Below, piece after piece: positions 1 to 4,174 of a stretch of DNA of 25,591 nucleotides. Position 1 is the stretch's first letter. Every line of letters begins with the position of its first letter. The notes beneath the pieces were generated by a model. It was not told where the DNA came from. It searched no databases and saw nothing but the letters and a program-made list of their open reading frames with translations. This DNA comes from a virus. The DNA is taken from the IMG/VR virus record IMGVR_UViG_3300025325_000130, positions 1 to 25,591 of that record; one strand, given 5' to 3'. The position numbers and the translations under genes are program-made.

Positions 1-59
1 TTGAGTGATTTTAGGTAGGCTTCTTCGTTTTCGCGGTCATGTTTTTTGCAGTATGGCAT
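1..59 (-). CDS. Partial gene leaving the left edge, small Cys/His N-terminus
   Basis: An open frame starts at the ATG at 59 and runs off the window. It begins MPYCKKHDRENEEAYLKSL. A GGAG Shine-Dalgarno sits about 8 nt upstream, inside the end of the 62-295 gene, whose stop is 2 nt before this ATG. From residue 8 on, the visible part is identical to the C-terminal peptide DRENEEAYLKSL of the gene at 705-911, because 38 bp of DNA are exactly duplicated. The CKKH start could belong to a metal-binding knuckle, but too little is visible. Function unknown. Being a real gene rests on the SD, the tight packing and the shared peptide. Confidence 0.55.
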   Translation of the reverse strand, partial: MPYCKKHDRENEEAYLKSL

Positions 60-61
60 GG

Positions 62-295
62 CTATCGCTCCTGTTCTGCCTGGCGCTTCTCATACCACGC
101 GATGCGTAAGTCTGATTCTGCCCGTTGTTTTGGGGTCATATACGGCTGCTTTGCACGTTCGGCGGCGATCTTCCCGGCATAGTCATCCGGGTCGATGTGG
201 ACATATTGCGGGCGCTCGCCGTCCGCAGTCAAGCCTGCGGCGGCGTAGGCCAAGCGGCACTGGTCGTTATTTCGAAAACGGATGGGATGATTCAT
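62..295 (-). CDS. Small hypothetical protein, 77 aa
   Basis: The product is highly charged and ends in an Arg/Glu/Gln-rich probable helix (RIAWYEKRQAEQER). No family is recognised. The start ATG at 295 overlaps the stop of the 26-codon ORF upstream (ATGA), and a purine-rich GGCGGCAAGAA stretch precedes it. The next gene starts 2 nt after its stop. Tight coupling on both sides and sensible amino-acid composition support a real accessory phage gene. No membrane segment or signal peptide is seen. Confidence 0.6.
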   Translation of the reverse strand: MNHPIRFRNNDQCRLAYAAAGLTADGERPQYVHIDPDDYAGKIAAERAKQPYMTPKQRAESDLRIAWYEKRQAEQER

Positions 296-372
296 TTCTT
301 GCCGCCTTTTTTTGGCTTCGGCTTTGATTCTGTCGGCTCGTTCCAGCCGACGTTAGCAACGTTGGGTGTCAT
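292..372 (-). CDS. 26-aa coupled mini-ORF, Lys/Pro-rich tail
   Basis: This ORF is easily missed because of its length. It reads MTPNVANVGWNEP and then a Ser/Lys/Pro stretch ending KPKKGGKK. Its ATG overlaps the TGA of the 369-659 gene (ATGA), and an AGGTG sequence lies 5 nt upstream of the start. Its own TGA overlaps the ATG of the 62-295 gene. The two ATGA couplings mean it is at least translated through. It may be a small basic peptide, or just a coupling device between its neighbours. No function assigned. Confidence 0.45.
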   Translation of the reverse strand: MTPNVANVGWNEPTESKPKPKKGGKK

Positions 373-659
373 GATTGCACCTGCTCCGGCATGATGATAC
401 CGGCCTCGGCAAATTCGGCCAGCGTGCCAATGGTGAAATATTCCAGACCTACAATTGTGATACCAATGTAGAATTCGCCGGGATACTTTTCGCTAAACTC
501 CCTAAAGATTTCAGGGCCTTCAGGAGCGAGTTTGGCGAATAACTCACAAGTTACCTGGACGGTTGGCTCGATTCCCTCGATTCGGATAAAGCCTTGTTTG
601 TACAGTTTCGCGGCGCGCTTTTGCAGGCGCGCCACTGACTTGAAGAATTTCTCGTTCAT
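369..659 (-). CDS. Hypothetical protein, 96 aa
   Basis: The N-terminus is a basic probable amphipathic helix (MNEKFFKSVARLQKRAAKLYKQ). A mixed alpha/beta body with an aromatic core follows (GEFYIGITIVGLEYFTIGTLAEF). No recognised family, no membrane segment and no cysteine cluster beyond a single Cys. The ATG at 659 overlaps the stop of a 15-codon ORF (656-703) with its own strong SD, so initiation is probably coupled to that leader; the direct SD (AGAG) is weak. Downstream it overlaps the 26-aa mini-ORF by ATGA. Confidence 0.65.
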   Translation of the reverse strand: MNEKFFKSVARLQKRAAKLYKQGFIRIEGIEPTVQVTCELFAKLAPEGPEIFREFSEKYPGEFYIGITIVGLEYFTIGTLAEFAEAGIIMPEQVQS

Positions 660-703
660 GATTGCTCTACTTTCTGATAATTTTTGTGGGGTTGGGCGGT
701 CAT
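656..703 (-). CDS. 15-codon leader ORF upstream of the 369-659 gene
   Basis: The ORF is MTAQPHKNYQKVEQS followed by TGA, which overlaps the ATG of the next gene as ATGA. A strong SD, GGAGAG, lies 8 nt upstream of the ATG, just after the stop of the 705-911 gene. The next gene has only a weak SD of its own, so ribosomes probably enter at this leader and reinitiate. The codons show no run of a rare or regulatory amino acid, so an attenuation-type leader is not indicated. Coding status is inferred from the SD and the overlap only. Confidence 0.4.
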   Translation of the reverse strand: MTAQPHKNYQKVEQS

Positions 704-704
704 T

Positions 705-911
705 TTATTTACTCTCCTTGAGTGATTTTAGGTAGGCTTCTTCGTTTTCGCGGTCGGCGGCTTCCAAGGCCTCGATGGCGCTTTCTGCGGCGGTCGCGGC
801 GTCGTCGCGCTTCATGTTAAATTCAGTGCGTTTGATGGGCTGACCAAAGTCATAGACCTCGGCCATATAGCCTTGCTTATAAAAAAAGATGGCGTAGGTG
901 TAGTGGGGCAT
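705..911 (-). CDS. Small hypothetical protein, 68 aa
   Basis: An aromatic N-terminal half (YTYAIFFYKQGYMAEVYDFG, with the look of a beta hairpin) leads into an Ala/Glu-rich helix (AATAAESAIEALEAADRENEEAYLKSL). An AAAGGAG SD lies about 10 nt before the ATG at 911, within the last codons of the 916-1440 gene. The C-terminal DRENEEAYLKSL is shared with the partial gene at the left edge through an exact 38-bp DNA duplication (1-38 and 718-755). The helix may be an interaction module used by two proteins. Function unknown. Confidence 0.65.
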   Translation of the reverse strand: MPHYTYAIFFYKQGYMAEVYDFGQPIKRTEFNMKRDDAATAAESAIEALEAADRENEEAYLKSLKESK

Positions 912-915
912 GTGT

Positions 916-1440
916 TCATAACTCCTTTACAAAAGTTAGAATTTGATAGGCTTCTTCGGGGGTCAAGTCTGTGATTTTGAATTCCGTTTTTGTGCCATAG
1001 ATTTCGATGGTGCAATCTCCGAGGTACATTTTAGAATGGGTCTCGCTCTCGCAATAGGTTTGGTGTTTAAAGCCTGCGGCTTCGAAGGGCTCGACGGCTG
1101 CCCGGTGTGCGGCCAGTTCTGCTAGGCGTTTATGGTGATACTCCATATTTTTGATATGGAATTCGCGCGCCTCGGGCAGCAGCCGGTTTTGGATGTCGCG
1201 CGCGATGTCTTTGGGCGCGCGGTTGGGGTTGCAGGTGATGGTCTCGGTGTTGAAGTAGGATCGGACTCCTTTCGGTGTGCCCGGGGACAGGGCCAGCCGC
1301 GCGGGCCTGGGCCATTCCCTGAGATAGGCATGGATATAAGCGGTCTCGCCTTCGAGCGTGTTGCCGTCTTCGGACAGTTTGAATAATTCGCCGGTCAAGA
1401 TGGTGAGCTCTACGGTGATTTCGGTTAGGCTGGGTGTCAT
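916..1440 (-). CDS. Hypothetical protein, 174 aa
   Basis: I chose the ATG at 1440 because AGAAAGGT lies 7 nt upstream; an ATG at 1482 is in frame, but the extra stretch covers the strong intergenic hairpin at 1455-1491. The product starts MTPSLTEITVELTILTGELF. It has a central helical stretch (EFHIKNMEYHHKRLAELAAH) and a C-terminal part rich in beta and acidic residues, with YCESETHSKMYLGDC as its only Cys pair. No family recognised. The next gene begins 4 nt after its stop and takes its SD from this gene's last codons. Confidence 0.65.
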   Translation of the reverse strand: MTPSLTEITVELTILTGELFKLSEDGNTLEGETAYIHAYLREWPRPARLALSPGTPKGVRSYFNTETITCNPNRAPKDIARDIQNRLLPEAREFHIKNMEYHHKRLAELAAHRAAVEPFEAAGFKHQTYCESETHSKMYLGDCTIEIYGTKTEFKITDLTPEEAYQILTFVKEL

Positions 1441-1454
1441 GGTTTTACCTTTCT

Positions 1455-1491
1455 GCCCGGCGCATGATCTACGGTTGACCATGCGCCGGGC
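1455..1491. terminator. Strong intergenic hairpin, 12-bp stem, no U-tract
   Basis: Arms GCCCGGCGCATG (1455-1466) and CATGCGCCGGGC (1480-1491) are perfectly complementary around a 13-nt loop. On the minus strand it lies between the stop of the 1502-1798 gene and the SD of the 916-1440 gene. No T-run follows on either strand, so it may be an RNA-stability or processing hairpin rather than a simple intrinsic terminator. Confidence 0.55.
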
Positions 1492-1501
1492 TGGGGATTG
1501 G

Positions 1502-1798
1502 TTAGGCGGTCAAAAGTTCCGAGTCTTCGTACATCGGCTGGCGCGCGTTGCGCGTAAAGCGCTGGCTTCCGTGCATGTTGCGGATCTCGTCCAGGGTCCG
1601 TTTCTGGCGGTTGAACGATGGCACTCCGGCGAAATACCAGGCTTCTTTCTCATGTGCCCACCGGAAACCCTCGGCCTTGATGGCTTCAAGTTTGGCGTTT
1701 ATGGTGTGCGCTTGGCGGGCCTGTTTGCGCCTTTGCTCTTTGGGGTCTTGGGTTGTAATGTCGGACCATAGAGACATTTGTGGGGTTGTGGTAGTCAT
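1502..1798 (-). CDS. Hypothetical protein with GFRW...AWYF motif, 98 aa
   Basis: The start at 1798 has a near-perfect SD (GGAGG, about 6 nt upstream) and overlaps the stop of the preceding 30-aa ORF (ATGA). The N-terminus is polar, followed by a basic helix (EQRRKQARQAHTINAKLEAIK) and then GFRWAHEKEAWYFAG. This resembles the short GFRW-x(4-5)-AWY-type motif found in assorted phage and plasmid accessory proteins of unknown role. The C-terminus is basic (QRFTRNARQPMYEDSELLTA). It may be a nucleic-acid-binding accessory protein, but this is inference. The longer in-frame start at 1879 lies inside the upstream genes and lacks an SD. Confidence 0.7.
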   Translation of the reverse strand: MTTTTPQMSLWSDITTQDPKEQRRKQARQAHTINAKLEAIKAEGFRWAHEKEAWYFAGVPSFNRQKRTLDEIRNMHGSQRFTRNARQPMYEDSELLTA

Positions 1799-1887
1799 GA
1801 TTTCCTCCCGAATAATCTCTTGATCCAGGCAATAAAATCGCGGATTGGGTGCGCGCGAGTGCTTTGGGGGTGATTCCAACCGGCCAT
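1795..1887 (-). CDS. 30-aa coupled ORF with amphipathic C-terminal helix
   Basis: The product is MAGWNHPQSTRAHPIRDFIA followed by WIKRLFGRKS. The ATG at 1887 overlaps the TAA of the gene upstream (TAATG), a GGTG sequence precedes it, and its TGA overlaps the ATG of the 1502-1798 gene. The C-terminal IRDFIAWIKRLFGRKS would make a basic amphipathic helix of the type that binds membranes or nucleic acid. It is too short for family assignment, but overlaps on both sides and a preceding SD make translation likely. Confidence 0.5.
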   Translation of the reverse strand: MAGWNHPQSTRAHPIRDFIAWIKRLFGRKS

Positions 1888-2174
1888 TATTTCACCTCGG
1901 TATAGACTGAGACTGGCAGGCTCTCGAGCAGCCAGGGTGTAGCGGTGCGGGGGCTGCCGAACGATTCGAGCACCTCGCCGAAGCCGAAGGACAGACACAC
2001 ATTGCGCATGTGCTTGAACTCAACGGTGAGAGACGTGATTGAGTTACGCGGCGTGATTACGGCCGTTTGGCTCTCGGCGCTGGCCTCTTCGATTCGGCCT
2101 TCGTGCCAGCCAGCGGACCAGAACCAACAAGACAGGATTACGGGTTGAGATGTGGGGTTTTCGGGGGGGAACAT
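1887..2174 (-). CDS. Hypothetical protein, 95 aa
   Basis: The ATG at 2174 has a GGAGT SD. The sequence includes SLTVEFKHMRNVCLSFGFGE and a short Trp/Cys-containing N-terminal stretch (VILSCWFWSAGWHEGRIEE); nothing in it matches a family I know. There is no obvious signal peptide or full-length membrane segment. It follows the SLOG-like gene by about 50 nt and is coupled to the 30-aa ORF downstream through TAATG, so it belongs to the same accessory operon. Function unknown. Confidence 0.6.
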   Translation of the reverse strand: MFPPENPTSQPVILSCWFWSAGWHEGRIEEASAESQTAVITPRNSITSLTVEFKHMRNVCLSFGFGEVLESFGSPRTATPWLLESLPVSVYTEVK

Positions 2175-2222
2175 GGTAGGGACTCCTTTTTTGATTTGCC
2201 CGGCCAGATGACCGGGAGCGGA

Positions 2223-2753
2223 TTACAGCAGCCCGACTTGTGCGGGCTGGAACTGCCAGCAACCGAAGCCAGCAAACGACGAGCGCACCCACTGGCCGGG
2301 GGTGGACGGGATGGGAGCGGGGGGATAGGCTTGCACCCAAAAGGCGAAAACAGGAAGCCCGGCCTTGACGGCCTCGCGGGCGACAGCCAGCGAGCCGGGA
2401 CCGGGGGCAAAGAACACAGCAGCAGAGCAGCCAGCAAAGGCAGACTTAGAGCGCAAGAGATAACGGGCGCGGATGGGGACCTGAGCACCGCCACCAGCGG
2501 CCAGGACAACACGCGCACCAGCGGAGCTGGCTGCTTGCACCTGCCCGGGAGCCTGGGCCAGGCTGGGCGCAACTGCGAAAACAACGAGAGACAAAGGATA
2601 AAAGCAGGCTGCAAAAGTGACGACCTGCTGATCTGCCCCAAACTGACAGCCAACATGCACGGATGCACCAGACTGGGCGACAGCCTGAACCACCTTGCCC
2701 ACTAGGGCGGACTGGGGGAGATTGCGAGAACCACCGAAATAAACACTTGACAT
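2223..2753 (-). CDS. SLOG/DprA-like Rossmann-type protein, 176 aa
   Basis: The N-terminus has the beta-strand-loop layout of the SLOG superfamily (YspA, LOG and DprA-like): YFGGSRN at residues 5-11, a helix, then HVGCQFGADQ near residue 33. A C-terminal GPGSLAVAREAVKAGLPVF is the usual second glycine-rich loop plus helix. Family members bind nucleotide-derived ligands or single-stranded DNA. What this one binds cannot be told from sequence; roles in nucleotide signalling, anti-defence or DNA recombination are all possible. The ATG at 2753 is preceded by an AAGGTCAAGG purine stretch and, further up, a GC hairpin (2771-2786). It is the first gene after the long structured gene-free region. Confidence 0.7.
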   Translation of the reverse strand: MSSVYFGGSRNLPQSALVGKVVQAVAQSGASVHVGCQFGADQQVVTFAACFYPLSLVVFAVAPSLAQAPGQVQAASSAGARVVLAAGGGAQVPIRARYLLRSKSAFAGCSAAVFFAPGPGSLAVAREAVKAGLPVFAFWVQAYPPAPIPSTPGQWVRSSFAGFGCWQFQPAQVGLL

Positions 2754-2770
2754 GATGACCTTGACCTTTG

Positions 2771-2786
2771 CCCCCCGCAGGGGGCT
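2771..2786. other. GC hairpin upstream of the SLOG-like gene
   Basis: GCCCCC and GGGGGC pair around the 4-nt loop CGCA. On the minus strand it ends just before the purine-rich ribosome-binding region of the 2223-2753 gene. It could tune translation of that gene or be part of the structured region. Confidence 0.4.
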
Positions 2787-2850
2787 ACTTAGATTGGCGG
2801 GGCCAAAAAACGCGCAGCCCAGTTTCCACTAAGCATGGCAAAAAGGCACA

Positions 2851-2877
2851 GGGCGGCGCTCTTGTTCTTTGCCGCCC
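2851..2877. ncRNA. Stem-loop H1, 13-nt loop GCTCTTGTTCTTT
   Basis: Stem GGGCGGC/GCCGCCC (7 bp) closes the loop GCTCTTGTTCTTT. The identical loop recurs at 3043-3069 with a different but fully complementary stem. Compensatory change with a constant loop is what a functional RNA or DNA hairpin predicts. Strand of transcription is not shown by this pair. Confidence 0.45.
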
Positions 2878-2882
2878 GACAA

Positions 2883-2986
2883 GGTGCAAGTGCGATCTCA
2901 CAAAAACGGCGCGGGGAGTGCACCCCATGTTCTTAGGGGTGCACGGGCACAAGCCCCCCGCGCGCGCTTTTTGTGGCACTTGCACC
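2883..2986. ncRNA. 104-nt three-tier stem-loop
   Basis: The outer helix pairs GGTGCAAGTGC (2883-2893) with GCACTTGCACC (2976-2986), 11 bp. The middle helix pairs CACAAAAA (2899-2906) with TTTTTGTG (2968-2975), 8 bp, and then GCGCGGGG (2909-2916) with CCCCGCGC (2956-2963). The apical helix pairs GTGCACCCC (2918-2926) with GGGGTGCAC (2936-2944) around ATGTTCTTA. That is some 36 Watson-Crick pairs in nested order. It could be a structured RNA or an extruding DNA palindrome. It lies between H1 and H3, and its apical loop shares TGTTCTT with theirs. Confidence 0.5.
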
Positions 2987-3042
2987 GACTGCCTGCCATG
3001 CCCGGCCCCGCCCCGGTGCGCGAGTGGTGGGCCGAATAGGAA

Positions 3043-3069
3043 TTGCCGCGCTCTTGTTCTTTGCGGCAA
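3043..3069. ncRNA. Stem-loop H3, same loop as H1
   Basis: Stem TTGCCGC/GCGGCAA (7 bp) closes the loop GCTCTTGTTCTTT, identical to the loop at 2858-2870. The stem differs from H1 at several positions but every change is matched on the other side, so the pairing is conserved and the stem sequence is not. Confidence 0.45.
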
Positions 3070-3223
3070 GGGCACGGAGGCCGCACCCCGCGCAACCGGA
3101 TACCATGTGTGGTTCGTGTCTTAAATGCTCTTAGGCCCTGTTCGTCCGGCTTCTATATTCGGCGTTCTTCGCTTCGGGCTTCGGTGGCTGGGGTTCTTCC
3201 AGACATCCGATGCCCGACTCTCA

Positions 3224-3276
3224 GGCCGCTGTCCAGGCTGTGCCCTGGGTGTTTGTCCAGGGCACAGCCTGCGGCC
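3224..3276. ncRNA. 15-bp stem-loop H4 with GTGTTTGT loop
   Basis: CAGGCTGTGCCCTGG (3234-3248) and CCAGGGCACAGCCTG (3257-3271) are perfect complements around GTGTTTGT. Outside a 4-nt bulge, GGCCGC (3224-3229) can pair with GCGGCC (3271-3276), sharing one base with the inner stem. The counterpart in the right gene-free region is 20588-20610, with the loop GTGTTTGTT and a different stem. Confidence 0.5.
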
Positions 3277-3337
3277 TTCCTTACCGGCGTTGAAACGGGC
3301 CGCAGCAGGCGTAGCCGAGTGAGTGGAACGAACGGTA

Positions 3338-3356
3338 GCCCCGTGTTCGTCGGGGC
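3338..3356. ncRNA. Stem-loop H5 with TGTTCGT loop
   Basis: GCCCCG and CGGGGC pair around TGTTCGT. The counterpart is at 20701-20727: same loop, different stem. Nineteen bases after it comes CCCCCCTGAGAGCG (3375-3388), which is also found at 20751-20764. Confidence 0.4.
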
Positions 3357-3374
3357 GTGCGGCGGAGAACCCCG

Positions 3375-3388
3375 CCCCCCTGAGAGCG
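3375..3388. repeat. 14-nt motif shared with 20751-20764
   Basis: CCCCCCTGAGAGCG is identical in both gene-free regions and occupies the same place in the motif order, after the TGTTCGT hairpin and before GGGGGGTGTGCC (3456-3467 and 20798-20809, also identical). Confidence 0.5.
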
Positions 3389-3522
3389 GTTCGACACACC
3401 TTGCTAGACCGCTTAGCGCCCCCGAAGCATGAGGGGAGCGCTGCGGGCTAGGGGTGGGGGGTGTGCCACGCGGCAGGGGGGCGGGGTGGGCCTGCGGAGG
3501 TCCGTCGCCGGTCGGGGGTGCA

Positions 3523-3538
3523 GGGGGGTACTCCCCCC
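3523..3538. other. TACT-loop hairpin, GGGGGG/CCCCCC
   Basis: Six G and six C flank TACT. The same hairpin stands at 20922-20937. Two further TACT-loop hairpins with the stem GGCGCGG/CCGCGCC lie at 3960-3977 and 20948-20965. Confidence 0.5.
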
Positions 3539-3548
3539 GCGATTAATT

Positions 3549-3570
3549 GCGCGGATGGTCTTTTCCGCGC
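3549..3570. other. Stem-loop GCGCGGA/TCCGCGC
   Basis: A 7-bp perfect stem closes the 8-nt loop TGGTCTTT. It lies between the TACT-loop hairpin and the plus-strand terminator-like hairpin at 3590-3609, and has no clear counterpart in the right region. Confidence 0.35.
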
Positions 3571-3589
3571 TTGGCTGTTTTATAGATCT

Positions 3590-3619
3590 GCGCCGGTTTC
3601 ACCCGGCGCTTTGTTGTTT
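3590..3619 (+). terminator. Terminator-like hairpin on the plus strand
   Basis: GCGCCGG and CCGGCGC pair around TTTCAC (3590-3609) and are followed on the plus strand by TTTGTTGTTT. This is a reasonable intrinsic terminator for a plus-strand transcript crossing the left structured element, although no plus-strand gene precedes it. Confidence 0.45.
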
Positions 3620-3643
3620 AGGGGATCGCCCGCGCCTTTGCGC

Positions 3644-3822
3644 GGTTGGAGTTTGCGAGCCATCAGGCGAGCGAACCTGTCAGATGCCGTGTATTGAGCG
3701 TCCGGCATGTGCGAGCGGCCACGCGAGCACGCCGGTTGGAGTTTGCGAGCCATCAGGCGAGCGAACCTGTCAGATGCCGTGTATTGAGTGTCCGGCATGT
3801 GCGAGCGGCCACGCGAGCGCGA
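3644..3822. repeat. Two-copy tandem repeat, 90-bp unit
   Basis: Copies begin at 3644 and 3734 with GGTTGGAGTTTGCGAGCC. They agree at all but one of the first 84 positions (a C/T change in TGAGCGTCC versus TGAGTGTCC) and diverge only at the last bases. Each unit has a small inverted repeat, ATGCCG and CGGCAT. A 90-bp unit keeps reading frames open on both strands, which explains the repetitive open frames seen here. It may be an iteron-like control or replication site, or a recent duplication. Confidence 0.8.
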
Positions 3823-3929
3823 ATACTTGACGGCTTCCACCATCAGCCATGGATCCGGGAAGCCCGCGCGCACGGGTGCGCGTTCGCGCGCTGGCTTTCG
3901 CTGGGAAACGGGATTGCTTTCGGTGTGGT

Positions 3930-3988
3930 GGGGGTTCGGGGGCGCCCCCGGTAGGAAAAGGCGCGGTACTCCGCGCCGCCGAGCCGAC
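3930..3988. repeat. Repeat block A (pair of 20914-20976)
   Basis: It starts GGGGGTTCGGGGG and then has CGGTAG and the TACT-loop hairpin GGCGCGG/CCGCGCC (3960-3977), ending GAGCCGAC. From 3949 to 3988 it matches 20937-20976 at 37 of 40 positions. The two blocks lie in the same orientation on either side of the virion gene module. Confidence 0.75.
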
Positions 3989-3998
3989 CGGCGAAACG

Positions 3999-4027
3999 TT
4001 GTAATATTTATGATATTTATATATAAT
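3999..4027 (+). promoter_or_regulatory. Sigma-70-like promoter, plus strand
   Basis: TTGTAA (3999-4004), a 17-nt spacer and a consensus TATAAT (4022-4027) lie in a short AT-rich island within very GC-rich DNA. No gene follows on the plus strand; 54 nt further on is the hairpin 4081-4110. A transcript would be a short RNA, or the AT island may instead be a melting site. Confidence 0.5.
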
Positions 4028-4070
4028 ATTCATGACTCTCTGGATGCCTTCGTTGGTCGACCCTTGATGC

Positions 4071-4110
4071 AGCCAAAAGAGAAGCCCGTCCATGCCAGTG
4101 GACGGGCTTC
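4071..4110 (-). terminator. Terminator of the late (virion) operon
   Basis: GAAGCCCGTCC (4081-4091) and GGACGGGCTTC (4100-4110) pair around ATGCCAGT. On the minus strand the stem is followed by TCTTTTGG, and it lies about 65 nt after the stop of the tail-protein gene at 4175. It could also stop short plus-strand transcripts from the promoter at 3999-4027. Confidence 0.7.
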
Positions 4111-4174
4111 GTTATGATAGGGGACTCTCTGGAAAGGGGGGCAGGTTGTGATGTCCTGGTGATGCGGGTTTATA

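Larger units (their letters stand above)
2757..4174. other. Gene-free structured region (left copy)
   Basis: About 1.4 kb carries no convincing gene. Several 60-130-codon frames are open on both strands only because the sequence is GC-rich; they lack SDs, overlap each other and run across repeats. In plus-strand order it holds hairpins at 2771-2786, 2851-2877, 2883-2986, 3043-3069 and 3234-3271, then 3338-3356, 3523-3538, 3549-3570 and 3590-3609. A 90-bp tandem repeat (3644-3822), a repeat block shared with the right region (3930-3988), an AT-rich promoter-like stretch (3999-4027) and a terminator (4081-4110) follow. The motif order from 3234 to 3538 matches 20588-20937 in the other gene-free region. 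Confidence 0.7.

Noticed and set aside
2067-2705. 212-codon plus-strand frame opposite the SLOG-like gene
   Set aside because: Antisense shadow: low-complexity Gly/Ser/Arg composition, no SD, while the minus frame has clear fold motifs.
2747-2752. Perfect TTGACA on the plus strand
   Set aside because: It lies at the start of the SLOG-like gene and no -10 sequence follows at 16-18 nt.
2851-3069. CRISPR-like repeat pair
   Set aside because: Only two copies, with differing stems and about 165 nt between them, and no cas gene; a hairpin family explains it better.
2768-3124. 118-codon plus-strand frame with Cys-rich repeats (ALVLC twice)
   Set aside because: It spans the hairpins 2851-3069; the repeated ALVLC is the shared hairpin loop read as protein. 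No SD, and overlapping frames on the other strand are equally open.
3370-3440. Possible tRNA around GCGGTTCGACAC
   Set aside because: The T-loop-like GGTTCGA is present, but no acceptor, D or anticodon arm can be drawn around it.
3580-3873. Minus-strand 97-codon frame with two SHMPD...MARKLQP repeats
   Set aside because: Again the 90-bp repeat. The single difference between copies changes an amino acid, no SD precedes it, and it runs through a terminator-like hairpin.
3429-3954. Plus-strand frames containing a 30-residue repeat
   Set aside because: They arise from the 90-bp tandem repeat, which keeps all frames open. No SD and no family resemblance.
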